From contig DAIDMQ010000042.1 in the NCBI GenBank assembly GCA_027448945.1, forward strand, positions 1 to 64,000: a stretch of 64,000 nt of DNA, read 5' to 3'. Made by a program: the position numbers and the translations under genes. This document shows positions 8,278 through 16,573 of the stretch, piece by piece. The DNA is from Gallionellaceae bacterium (GTDB lineage Bacteria; Pseudomonadota; Gammaproteobacteria; Burkholderiales; Gallionellaceae). Every line of letters starts with the position of its first letter. Within the stretch, counting starts at the first letter, position 1. The notes beneath the pieces are model-generated. The model saw only the letters and a list, made by a program, of their open reading frames with translations, was not told the origin of the DNA and ran no database searches.

Positions 8278-10794
8278 ATGAAAAACGGGTCATTCTGGAA
8301 GCAAGATTGGTTTGTCGGAATATTGGTTTCGCTCGCATTGTTGTTTGCGATGAACACAGACTTGATGCAAAGCTTAGAACGCAAAGCTTATGACTTGGGC
8401 GTGAAAGCCACTAATCGAATTCCCAGTGACAAGATTGCAGTGATCGCCATTGATGATCAGAGTATCGCGAATCTGGGACGGTGGCCATGGCCGCGTGAAA
8501 TTCACGCCAAGATGATAGATGTGTTAACTGCCGGGCATGCCAAAGTCATCGGTTATACGGTGTTTTTCTTCGAGCCGCAGGTAGATGCAGGCTTAAGCTA
8601 TATATATAAGATCGCCGATCTGGTGGCGAACTCTACGATACAGCAAACTCCGGATGCGCCCGTATTAAATGAATTATTGCTGGATGCTGTAAAAAATCTG
8701 AATAACGATCAAAAGCTTAGCGACAGCATGGCCAAAGCCAACGATGTGTTGCTGGGCACCTATTTCGATCTGGGTGAGCCACAAGGCAAGCCTGATCAAG
8801 CCCTGCCCGAATATGTGGCACGCCAAAATTTGCCGAATGTACAAATGGGTGCAGCTGCTCCTGCTTTGCCTTTACCTGCGCGCAGTGTATTGGCTCCCAT
8901 CGCGCTGTTGGGAGAGCATGCCGTATCTATGGGGCACTTGAATAGCATTCCCGATGTGGATGGTGCGGTACGTACCGAGCCGCTGGTAATCAGCTATTAC
9001 GATCAGTATTTCCCGTCACTATCACTCATGCTTGCTGCCAAGAGTTTGAATTTGGAGAACAAAGATATTGCTGTGAATTTGGGTGAGAGTGTCGTACTAG
9101 GTAAACAGAAGGTTGCCACTGATGCCGCGATGCAGATGCATAGCTTCTTCTATAAAGATAACGACGGCAGACCTGCTTTCCCTGTGGATTCTTTTTACGA
9201 TGTCTACAGCGGCAAAATATCTGCTGACAAATATCGCGACAAGATTGTTTTGATAGGTGCTTCTGCAGCGGGAGTGGGTTCTATGCAGGTGACCCCGATC
9301 TCGCCTGCGATGGCCCCGGTTTTGATCTTGGCGCACTCGGTCTCTAGTATTTTGCAGGGCGACTACTTTGTCACACCACCTTGGGCCTCGCTGGTTGAGT
9401 TGGTGGTATACGCGGTGACTGCGTTGTATTTGATACTTATACTGCCCAGGTTGGGTGCAGGTGTTGGTGCCTTGGTGACTGCAAGCTTGTTCGCGGCCCT
9501 ACTGGCCTCGCATTTCTTCCTGATGACCAGGCAGGCGATGTGGCTACAACTGATGTTGCCCGCGACCTTGCTACTGGTGGGGCATTTGTTATTGACGACC
9601 AAACGCTATTTGCTGACTGAGAAAGGCAAGCAAAAATCGGATGCCGAGTCTGCCGAAAGTAATCGTATGCTGGGTTTGGCATTCCAGGGACAAGGACAAC
9701 TGGATATGGCATTTGACAAATTCCGCAAAGTGCCTCTGGATGCAAGCCTGATGGAGGTGTTGTACAACTTGGGTCTGGATTACGAACGCAAGCGTCAGTT
9801 CAATAAAGCAGAGTCGGTATTCAAATACATGGCTGAGTTTAATCCTAAGTTCCGAGATTTATCACAAAGATTGAATCAGGCTCATGAGATGGCTGAGACC
9901 ATCATTTTGGGTAGTGGTGCTACGCGAGGCAACTCTAGCACCTTGGTATTGGGGCGATCAGGCATGTCCAAGCCCATGTTGGGTCGCTATGAGATAGAGA
10001 AGGAGTTGGGCAAGGGTGCGATGGGCGTGGTTTACTACGGCAAAGACCCCAAGATAGGGCGCGTGGTGGCAATTAAAACAGTTGCATTGTCACAAGAATT
10101 TGAGGCCGATGAATTGGCCGATGTCAAAGAGCGATTTTTCCGCGAGGCTGAAACTGCTGGCCGACTCAATCACCCCAATATTGTCGCAATCTACGACGCC
10201 GGTGACGAGCATGATCTGGCATACATCGCGATGGAATTCCTCAAGGGAAAAGATCTGGTGCCCTATACCAAGCCCGATAATTTGCTCCCTTTAAAGACCG
10301 TGATGAGCATCATCATCAGGGTTGCTGATGCACTGGATTATGCGCACAAGCAAAACGTGGTGCACCGCGACATCAAACCAGCGAACATTATGTATGACCC
10401 AGACAGTGATACGCCCAAAGTGACGGATTTCGGTATTGCACGAATCACAGATTCCAGTAAAACCAAGACGGGGATGGTGTTGGGTACGCCGTCGTTTATG
10501 TCGCCAGAGCAGCTCGCCGGCAAAAAGATACAGGGGAGTTCTGATCTGTTCTCATTGGGCGTGAGCTTGTATCAATTGGCTTGTGGTAAGCTCCCGTTCG
10601 AAGGCGATTCCATGGCGCAACTGATGTTCCATATCGCCAATGATCCACCAACAGATATTTTGAGCGTTAATCCCGATCTACCACCCTGCTTGGCAACCAT
10701 AATCGAGAAGATGTTGGAAAAAAAGATAGAAGATCGTTTTGCGAGCGGAGCTGAGGTGGCTGAAGCTTTAAGATCATGTGCAGCAAGCATATAG
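8278..10794 (+). CDS. CHASE2-domain transmembrane Ser/Thr protein kinase
   Basis: 838 aa. An N-terminal membrane anchor (about 10-25) precedes a large periplasmic CHASE2 sensor (about 30-330; IAVIAIDDQSIANLGRWPWP is typical). About three membrane helices (340-440), a TPR-like stretch (about 460-530) and a complete Hanks-type kinase (about 570-830) follow. Kinase landmarks are all present: GKGAMGVV loop, Lys600 in VAIK, Asp698 in HRDIKPAN, Asp717 in DFG and MSPEQ. It should phosphorylate cytoplasmic proteins on Ser/Thr in response to a periplasmic signal of unknown nature. The ATG at 8278 has GGGGAG five bases upstream and is preferred to the GTG at 8272. First gene of an eight-gene run; the PP2C phosphatase follows after 11 bases. 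Confidence 0.93.
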   Translation: MKNGSFWKQDWFVGILVSLALLFAMNTDLMQSLERKAYDLGVKATNRIPSDKIAVIAIDDQSIANLGRWPWPREIHAKMIDVLTAGHAKVIGYTVFFFEPQVDAGLSYIYKIADLVANSTIQQTPDAPVLNELLLDAVKNLNNDQKLSDSMAKANDVLLGTYFDLGEPQGKPDQALPEYVARQNLPNVQMGAAAPALPLPARSVLAPIALLGEHAVSMGHLNSIPDVDGAVRTEPLVISYYDQYFPSLSLMLAAKSLNLENKDIAVNLGESVVLGKQKVATDAAMQMHSFFYKDNDGRPAFPVDSFYDVYSGKISADKYRDKIVLIGASAAGVGSMQVTPISPAMAPVLILAHSVSSILQGDYFVTPPWASLVELVVYAVTALYLILILPRLGAGVGALVTASLFAALLASHFFLMTRQAMWLQLMLPATLLLVGHLLLTTKRYLLTEKGKQKSDAESAESNRMLGLAFQGQGQLDMAFDKFRKVPLDASLMEVLYNLGLDYERKRQFNKAESVFKYMAEFNPKFRDLSQRLNQAHEMAETIILGSGATRGNSSTLVLGRSGMSKPMLGRYEIEKELGKGAMGVVYYGKDPKIGRVVAIKTVALSQEFEADELADVKERFFREAETAGRLNHPNIVAIYDAGDEHDLAYIAMEFLKGKDLVPYTKPDNLLPLKTVMSIIIRVADALDYAHKQNVVHRDIKPANIMYDPDSDTPKVTDFGIARITDSSKTKTGMVLGTPSFMSPEQLAGKKIQGSSDLFSLGVSLYQLACGKLPFEGDSMAQLMFHIANDPPTDILSVNPDLPPCLATIIEKMLEKKIEDRFASGAEVAEALRSCAASI

Positions 10795-10805
10795 GATAAA
10801 AAACG

Positions 10806-11633
10806 ATGAAAATTGCAGAGGCGTTGCAGATCGTTAGCTTGACCCATCCCGGGATGGTGCGTACGCATAACGAAGATAGCGTGGGTGTAGAAGCCGCATG
10901 TGGACTGGCCGTTCTGGCAGATGGCATGGGTGGGTATAATGCGGGCGAAGTGGCGAGCGGAATTGCCGTCTCGGTCACCGCAAGTGAAATTGCTCAGCGT
11001 TTGCAACAGGCCAACCCGACAGATATGGATACGGACAGTCGCGAAGAGTTGGGGGTGACTTTGCTCAGGAACAATATTCGCAAGGCCAATACTTCCATCT
11101 ACCAAGCTTCTCAGAGCCAACCGCAATATGCGGGGATGGGTACGACCATAGTCGCGGGACTGTTCTACGACAACCGCGTGGCAGTAGCGCATGTGGGCGA
11201 TTCGCGTATGTATAGGTTGCGCGGAGAAGTGTTGACTACAGTGACTAGAGATCACTCTTTATTGCAGGAGCAAATCGACAGCGGGCTGATTAGTCTTGAG
11301 GATGCGCGATTCTCCAAGAATAAGAATCTTGTGACGCGTGCAGTAGGTATCGATGAGAATGTCTTGCCCGATGTGCACGTATATGATGTGCAGATAGGGG
11401 ATATTTATCTGCTCTGCTCGGATGGATTAAACGATATGGTGGAGGATGCGGATATTGAATCCGCATTGTTTGCGATGCAGGGGAATTTGCCCCTGGCTGC
11501 AGAGCAGCTGATACAGATGGCGAATGATAATGGCGGACGTGATAACGTGTCCGTCATGCTGGTAAAGATTCTTGGGGATTATGCTGTGCCACGCAGTTTC
11601 TCATCAAGGATTATGAATTGGTTTAAAAAATAA
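10806..11633 (+). CDS. PP2C-family Ser/Thr protein phosphatase (Stp/PppA type)
   Basis: 275 aa, a single PPM/PP2C domain of bacterial length. The metal-binding acids are seen in order: RTHNEDS, LADGMGGYNAGE, AHVGDSRMYRL, LLCSDGLNDM and GGRDNVSVMLV. GMGTTIV is also present. It should remove phosphate from Ser/Thr substrates of the kinase encoded 11 bases upstream. Soluble, with no membrane segment. An AGGA site lies eight bases before the ATG. The kinase-phosphatase-FHA order is a recurrent bacterial module. Confidence 0.94.
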   Translation: MKIAEALQIVSLTHPGMVRTHNEDSVGVEAACGLAVLADGMGGYNAGEVASGIAVSVTASEIAQRLQQANPTDMDTDSREELGVTLLRNNIRKANTSIYQASQSQPQYAGMGTTIVAGLFYDNRVAVAHVGDSRMYRLRGEVLTTVTRDHSLLQEQIDSGLISLEDARFSKNKNLVTRAVGIDENVLPDVHVYDVQIGDIYLLCSDGLNDMVEDADIESALFAMQGNLPLAAEQLIQMANDNGGRDNVSVMLVKILGDYAVPRSFSSRIMNWFKK

Positions 11634-11652
11634 CTGTGTAAGAGGTAATGCT

Positions 11653-12405
11653 ATGGCCGCAAAAGTGATATTGAGCATGGACGGGGTACAAATAAAAGAA
11701 TTCCCGTTAAGCAAAGAGCGTATGACCATCGGGCGGAAGTCCAGCAATGAAATTGTGATCGATAACCTCGCTGTGAGTGGTGAGCATGCTGCCATCATCA
11801 CCATATTGAACGACTCTTTTCTTGAAGACTTGAACAGCACCAACGGTCTGGTAGTCAACGGCGTAGCAACCAAGAAACACTTCTTGCAGAACAATGATTT
11901 GATCGAGATTGGCAAACATTCGCTGAAATACGTGAATGATCAAGTGAGCAAGACCAGCGCTGCCGAGTTCGAGAAGACAATGGTGATGCGCGGTCCTGTT
12001 AAGCTGCAAGCGGCACCTGTAGAAATTGCGGAGCCTGCCGCTGGTTTCACTCAGACTCAAATCCTGGCGAATAAGACACCTGTATCAGCACAGCCGGCAG
12101 CGGATAAGACAGATAAGATAGATGTCCCAGTAACGACCAGTCAGATTGCTGTTGTGCAGATACTGTCTGGACCTAACGCAGGTAAAGAGCTTGAATTGGT
12201 GAAGAATCTGACTACCTTGGGTAAGCCGGGTGTACAGGTTGCAGTATTGGCCAAACGCCCCCATGGTTATTTCATCACGCATGTGGAAGGTACTAGCTTT
12301 CCTGCTGTAAATGGCAAGGATTTAAGTGAGCAGCCACATCAACTCAATGATCATGACCTGATAGATTTGGCGGGTGTGAAGATGGAGTTCTACTTCAAGA
12401 GTTAG
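11653..12405 (+). CDS. FHA-domain protein with a second, degenerate FHA-like domain
   Basis: 250 aa. Residues about 5-95 form a canonical FHA phosphothreonine-binding domain: IGRKSSNEIVI, SGEHAAI and LEDLNSTNGLVVNG carry the Arg, Ser, His and Asn contacts. Residues about 165-250 look like a second FHA fold (TTLGKPGVQVAV, LNDHDLIDLAGVKMEF) lacking the GR and S-x-x-H contacts. The linker holds two short T-x-(V/I)-(M/L) sequences (EKTMVM at Thr109, TQIL at Thr135) that could be kinase targets. It is the likely reader of the upstream kinase. No enzymatic or membrane region. Confidence 0.9.
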   Translation: MAAKVILSMDGVQIKEFPLSKERMTIGRKSSNEIVIDNLAVSGEHAAIITILNDSFLEDLNSTNGLVVNGVATKKHFLQNNDLIEIGKHSLKYVNDQVSKTSAAEFEKTMVMRGPVKLQAAPVEIAEPAAGFTQTQILANKTPVSAQPAADKTDKIDVPVTTSQIAVVQILSGPNAGKELELVKNLTTLGKPGVQVAVLAKRPHGYFITHVEGTSFPAVNGKDLSEQPHQLNDHDLIDLAGVKMEFYFKS

Positions 12406-12418
12406 GGGAGATGATTTG

Positions 12419-12472
12419 AACCCCTTTTACCGACATATCATCCGGTTTCGGACGTTCTCTAAGGGGTCCGTT
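12419..12472 (+). promoter_or_regulatory. Possible Shine-Dalgarno-masking stem before the adenylate cyclase
   Basis: ACCCCTT (12420-12426) is complementary to AAGGGGT (12461-12467), which contains the only good ribosome binding site for the TTG start at 12472. A small TCCG/CGGA hairpin nests between the arms. If formed in RNA, it would hide the site and limit cyclase translation. Confidence 0.4.
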
Positions 12473-14694
12473 TGAAGAAGAATGCAATACTCATTGCGCT
12501 TGGTTTAATGCTGGTATTGCTTTTCGTAGGCAATGCAGCAAATTTCTATCGTTTAAGTCTTGTCGACCGACTTTCAGCCATCGTATACGATTACCGATTG
12601 CGCATCAGTATGCCGCGCACGCTTGATGATCGTATTGTCATCCTAGATATAGATGAAAAAAGTCTGAAAGAAGAAGGGCGTTGGCCATGGAGCCGCAATC
12701 ACTTGGCAGCGTTGATGGATCAATTGTTCGATCGCTACAAGGTCGACGTTGTGGGCTTCGACGTGGTGTTTGCGGAACGTGACAATAGTTCGGGTCTGGA
12801 TGTGCTGCAAAAGCTGGGGCAAGGTCAACTCAAGTCGGATCAAGCGTTCCAATTAGCCCTGGATCAGATTGCACCGCAGCTCGAGTACGACCAACTTTTT
12901 GCTGAAAAGATCAAAGGCCGTAAAGTCGTCCTAGGTTATTATCTGACAAATCAGAAAAGCCAAAGTGAATCGGGCATGTTGCCTCCGCCCGCATTTCCCG
13001 CTGGTGCATTCAAGGGTAGCTTGGTGGCTTTCACCACTTGGAATGGCTACGGTGCAAATTTGCCAGAACTGCAGTCGGCGGCCTACAGCGGCGGGCACTT
13101 CAATCCCTTGGTCGATAGTGATGGCGTGGTGAGGCGCGTGCCGATGTTGGTCGAATGCAAAGGCGGTTACTATCCATCGTTGTCCTTGGCGATGGTGCAG
13201 GCCATGCTGGGTCAGCCCAAAATCGTTCTGGGTATGGCCGAGGATAAGAGTAGCGGATACGCTGGCCTAGAGTGGTTGGAGTTGTTTGCGGGGGGCCGTA
13301 CTTACAAAATACCTGTTGATCAGGATGTTGCCAGCTTTATTCCCTACCGTGGTCGCCAAGGAAGTTTTCGTTATATTTCTATCTCGGATGTGTTGCACGA
13401 GCGTGTCGATGCGGAAGCACTGCGGGGTAAAATCATCCTGGTCGGTACAACAGCCCCTGGATTATTGGATATGCGTTCTACGCCAGTCTCCGAGGTATAT
13501 CCCGGTGTGGAGGTACATGCCAATATGATTGCGGGTATCTTGGATCAAAATTTGAAGCAACAACCAGCATACATGTTAGGGGCGGAGGTATTGTGGTTGT
13601 TGTTGATAGGCATCACTTTGAGCGTGGTTCTTCCGTTACTGACCCCGATGCGCGCAATTCTGGCTTCGGTTTTCGTATTCGCACTCAGTCAAGCATTGAC
13701 CTTGGGGATATGGCAATACGCCGATTTGGTCATGCCCATCGCTAATAGTTTAGTCATGGTCGCGCTGTTATTCGCCTTGAATATGTCTTACGGCTATTTC
13801 GTCGAGTCGCGCACCAAGCGACAGATTACAAATTTGTTCGGTCAATATGTACCCAGCGAATTGGTCGACGAAATGAGTAAGCGCCCGGATAGTGTCTCCA
13901 TGGTGGGCGAGAGTCGTGAGATGACGGTGTTGTTTTCGGATGTGCGCGGATTCACGACTATTTCTGAAGGTCTGGATCCTAAAGAGCTCTCTATGCTGAT
14001 GAATGAATTCCTAACGCCATTGTCGCGCGTCGTGTACAAACACAGAGGAACGATAGACAAGTATATGGGGGATTGCATCATGGCATTCTGGGGAGCTCCG
14101 CTACCGGATGGAAATCATGCCAAGAATGCGATTCTTGCAGGTATAGAGATGCAGTTAACATTAAAAAATCTGCAAGCACACTTCAAAGAGCGCGGCTGGC
14201 CTTTAATCAAGATCGGGGTTGGTATCAACTCCGGTAGGGTCAGCGTGGGAAATATGGGTTCAGAAGTACGTGTTGCTTACACGGTGATGGGAGATGAGGT
14301 CAATTTGGCATCGCGTTTGGAAGGTATTACCAAACAATACGGCGTCGGTATCATCGTGGGTGAGAATACGCGCAATACGGTGAGTGATTTCGTCTATCGC
14401 GAACTTGACCATGTGCGGGTAAAAGGTAAAGATAAGCCCATTGCGATATATGAGCCTTTGGGTTTGCAATCTGAGATTGATAAGTCGACGTTAGAAGAGT
14501 TAAAGCTGTTCCATGAGATGCGCCGACTCTATATCAAACAAAACTGGGAGCAAGCAGAACTTCAATTGATGAATCTGCAGCGCATTTCACCCGAGACCGA
14601 ACTTTATGAAATATATATGGATCGCATCGCTCATTTTAGGAAGAGCCCTCCACCAAGCGATTGGGATGGTGTCTTTGTGTTTGAGACCAAATAA
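12472..14694 (+). CDS. CHASE2-domain transmembrane adenylate cyclase (class III)
   Basis: 740 aa. One N-terminal membrane helix, a periplasmic CHASE2 domain (about 30-350; IVILDIDEKSLKEEGRWPWS), about three membrane helices (365-440) and a class III nucleotide cyclase domain (about 475-665). Metal-binding Asp490 (FSDVRGFT) and Asp534 (DKYMGDCIMAFWG) are present, as is the substrate-binding Lys in DKYMGD; this favours ATP over GTP. GVGINSGRVSVGNMG and VMGDEVNLASRLE are also clear. About 75 residues follow the cyclase. The TTG start is supported by AAGGGG five bases upstream and by MKKN then a hydrophobic helix. Its sensor is of the same type as that of the kinase gene upstream. Confidence 0.93.
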   Translation: MKKNAILIALGLMLVLLFVGNAANFYRLSLVDRLSAIVYDYRLRISMPRTLDDRIVILDIDEKSLKEEGRWPWSRNHLAALMDQLFDRYKVDVVGFDVVFAERDNSSGLDVLQKLGQGQLKSDQAFQLALDQIAPQLEYDQLFAEKIKGRKVVLGYYLTNQKSQSESGMLPPPAFPAGAFKGSLVAFTTWNGYGANLPELQSAAYSGGHFNPLVDSDGVVRRVPMLVECKGGYYPSLSLAMVQAMLGQPKIVLGMAEDKSSGYAGLEWLELFAGGRTYKIPVDQDVASFIPYRGRQGSFRYISISDVLHERVDAEALRGKIILVGTTAPGLLDMRSTPVSEVYPGVEVHANMIAGILDQNLKQQPAYMLGAEVLWLLLIGITLSVVLPLLTPMRAILASVFVFALSQALTLGIWQYADLVMPIANSLVMVALLFALNMSYGYFVESRTKRQITNLFGQYVPSELVDEMSKRPDSVSMVGESREMTVLFSDVRGFTTISEGLDPKELSMLMNEFLTPLSRVVYKHRGTIDKYMGDCIMAFWGAPLPDGNHAKNAILAGIEMQLTLKNLQAHFKERGWPLIKIGVGINSGRVSVGNMGSEVRVAYTVMGDEVNLASRLEGITKQYGVGIIVGENTRNTVSDFVYRELDHVRVKGKDKPIAIYEPLGLQSEIDKSTLEELKLFHEMRRLYIKQNWEQAELQLMNLQRISPETELYEIYMDRIAHFRKSPPPSDWDGVFVFETK

Positions 14695-14709
14695 CCGGGG
14701 ACATTGATA

Positions 14710-15474
14710 ATGAAACTCAGAGTGTTGGGATGCAGTGGGGGGATCGGTGGCAATCTGCACACCACTTCATTTCTGCTCGATCATGATGTACTGATAGATG
14801 CCGGTACTGGATTGAACGAGCTCAGCTTGACTGAGCTGAGTGTGATAGATCATATTTTTGTGACGCATTCCCACCTTGATCACATCGCTTGCATACCACT
14901 GCTGTTGGATAGTGTTGGTTTTATGCGCGAGCGTCCTATCACGATATATGCGACTGAAGAGACTCTAGATATTCTGAAGCAACATATTTTTAACTGGAAA
15001 ATATGGCCAGACTTCAGTGAAATTCCCAACATCCAAAAGCCCATCATGCGCTATCAGACGATAGCGTTGGGTGAGGAAATCGTCTTGCAGGGTCGTAAGA
15101 TTACAGCGATACCTGCGAACCACGTTGTCCCTGCGGTCGGTTATCATTTGGATAGCGGTGTTGCTAGCCTGTTGTTCAGTGGAGATACGACTACAAATGA
15201 TGCACTGTGGGATATCGCCAACAAGATCAAAAATCTGCGACACATCATCATAGAGACAGCCTTCTCGAACAGCGAAATCGAGATGGCCATCCTATCCAAA
15301 CATCTGTGCCCGAGTTTGCTGGCCAAGGAATTGAAGAAGTTCAAAGGTGATGCGCAGGTTTACATCACGCATCTTAAACCCGGTGAGGTTGAGTTGATTA
15401 TGCGTGAGATTGATCAGATAGAACAAAGATTACATCCCAAGATGTTGCTAAATAATCAAATCTTTACTTTCTAG
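14710..15474 (+). CDS. Metallo-beta-lactamase-fold 3',5'-cyclic-nucleotide phosphodiesterase (class II PDE-like)
   Basis: 254 aa. The N-terminus MKLRVLGCSGG and the metal motif THSHLDHIACIPLLLD match class II cyclic-nucleotide phosphodiesterases (yeast PDE1, bacterial CpdP). NHVVPAVGY, LLFSGDTTTND and ITHLKPGE supply later metal ligands. It should hydrolyse cAMP made by the cyclase encoded 15 bases upstream. RNase Z and other beta-lactamase-fold hydrolases are the alternatives, but the operon context favours a PDE. No signal peptide, so cytosolic. ATG 14710 was chosen because GGGG lies nine bases upstream; an in-frame TTG is at 14704. Confidence 0.85.
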   Translation: MKLRVLGCSGGIGGNLHTTSFLLDHDVLIDAGTGLNELSLTELSVIDHIFVTHSHLDHIACIPLLLDSVGFMRERPITIYATEETLDILKQHIFNWKIWPDFSEIPNIQKPIMRYQTIALGEEIVLQGRKITAIPANHVVPAVGYHLDSGVASLLFSGDTTTNDALWDIANKIKNLRHIIIETAFSNSEIEMAILSKHLCPSLLAKELKKFKGDAQVYITHLKPGEVELIMREIDQIEQRLHPKMLLNNQIFTF

Positions 15475-15484
15475 AGATACGGAC

Positions 15485-16552
15485 ATGAGCTATGCACTGG
15501 ACATCAGAGTGTTAGCAAGTTTGGAACCCATCGCTGCATTCAGTGCTGCCCGTCTGCGCGAATTGTTGGATTATTGTCACACAGAAAATATCCCCCAAGG
15601 TACGGACCCATTCAAACGCCATGGCCTGAATGGCCAGTCTGTATACCTGGTGCGTGGCGAGATAGAGTTGATTTATTTGGACGGGAATCGTGTGGTCGTG
15701 AACGCACAATCCGAGTGGGCTAAGCATCCTTTGGGTAAGCGTCAGCCCAATATTGTTAGTGCTATGGCGTTGGAAGATAGCCAACTACTAAGAATCGAGG
15801 ATGAGTTGCTGGACCGCATGGTGACATGGGACCAACTCTCCGGACATGACCTTTCGATGCCTGATAAACAGGCGGCGAGTGAAAGTAAGAAACACTTACT
15901 GAACTCCGGGATGTTTAGCGCCGAAAGTCTGCGCAACGGACCTTTGGCTCACTTGCCTACAGCGAACATCGGGCAATTACTCAACCGCATTGAAACGATT
16001 GCGGTATGGGCGGACGAAGTCATCATCAGGGAGGGAGATGAGGGTGATTACTACTATTTAATCGATACTGGACGCGCTCAAGTTACGCGATTGGTTGGTG
16101 GTGTAAATATGGTACTGGCGGATTTGAAGGCGGGTGATGTATTCGGTGAAGAAGCATTGGTTTCTGATGCAAAGCGCAATGCGACTATCACGATGATGAC
16201 AAATGGAGTTTTGTTGCGCCTGGGTCGTCAGGATTTTTTGGATTTACTACAAGAGCCTTTGCTGCATAAGGTGAATTTTTCCAATGCACAGGCAAGCGTT
16301 GCGAATGGAGCAGTCTGGTTAGATGTCAGACATCCGCCCGAATACCGATATGACAGATTACCTGGGGCAATCAATGTGCCGTTAAACGATATACGCAGCG
16401 CAATCGGTGTTTTGGATAAAGATAAAAAATATATCGCTTATTGCCAGAGTGGTCGTCGCAGTGCGGCGGCAGCATTTATTTTGGCGCAGGCAGGATACGA
16501 TGTTGAAGTGTTGGATGGCGGATTGTGGTCTGAGTCTGCAGTAATGCAATAA
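15485..16552 (+). CDS. Cyclic-nucleotide-binding protein fused to a rhodanese domain
   Basis: 355 aa. A first, degenerate cupin-like CNB region (about 5-105) is followed by a full cyclic-nucleotide-binding domain (about 155-260). Its phosphate-binding cassette GDVFGEEALVSDAKRNATI has the Glu and Arg expected for cAMP. A rhodanese domain (about 265-350) has an active-site-type Cys320 in YCQSGRRS. No DNA-binding domain is present, so it is not a CRP-type regulator. The likely role is a cAMP-controlled sulfurtransferase or a binding module that uses the rhodanese fold. It lies 10 bases after the phosphodiesterase gene, which supports a cAMP ligand. Confidence 0.88.
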   Translation: MSYALDIRVLASLEPIAAFSAARLRELLDYCHTENIPQGTDPFKRHGLNGQSVYLVRGEIELIYLDGNRVVVNAQSEWAKHPLGKRQPNIVSAMALEDSQLLRIEDELLDRMVTWDQLSGHDLSMPDKQAASESKKHLLNSGMFSAESLRNGPLAHLPTANIGQLLNRIETIAVWADEVIIREGDEGDYYYLIDTGRAQVTRLVGGVNMVLADLKAGDVFGEEALVSDAKRNATITMMTNGVLLRLGRQDFLDLLQEPLLHKVNFSNAQASVANGAVWLDVRHPPEYRYDRLPGAINVPLNDIRSAIGVLDKDKKYIAYCQSGRRSAAAAFILAQAGYDVEVLDGGLWSESAVMQ

Positions 16553-16573
16553 CCAATTAGCAAGGGATGGGTA

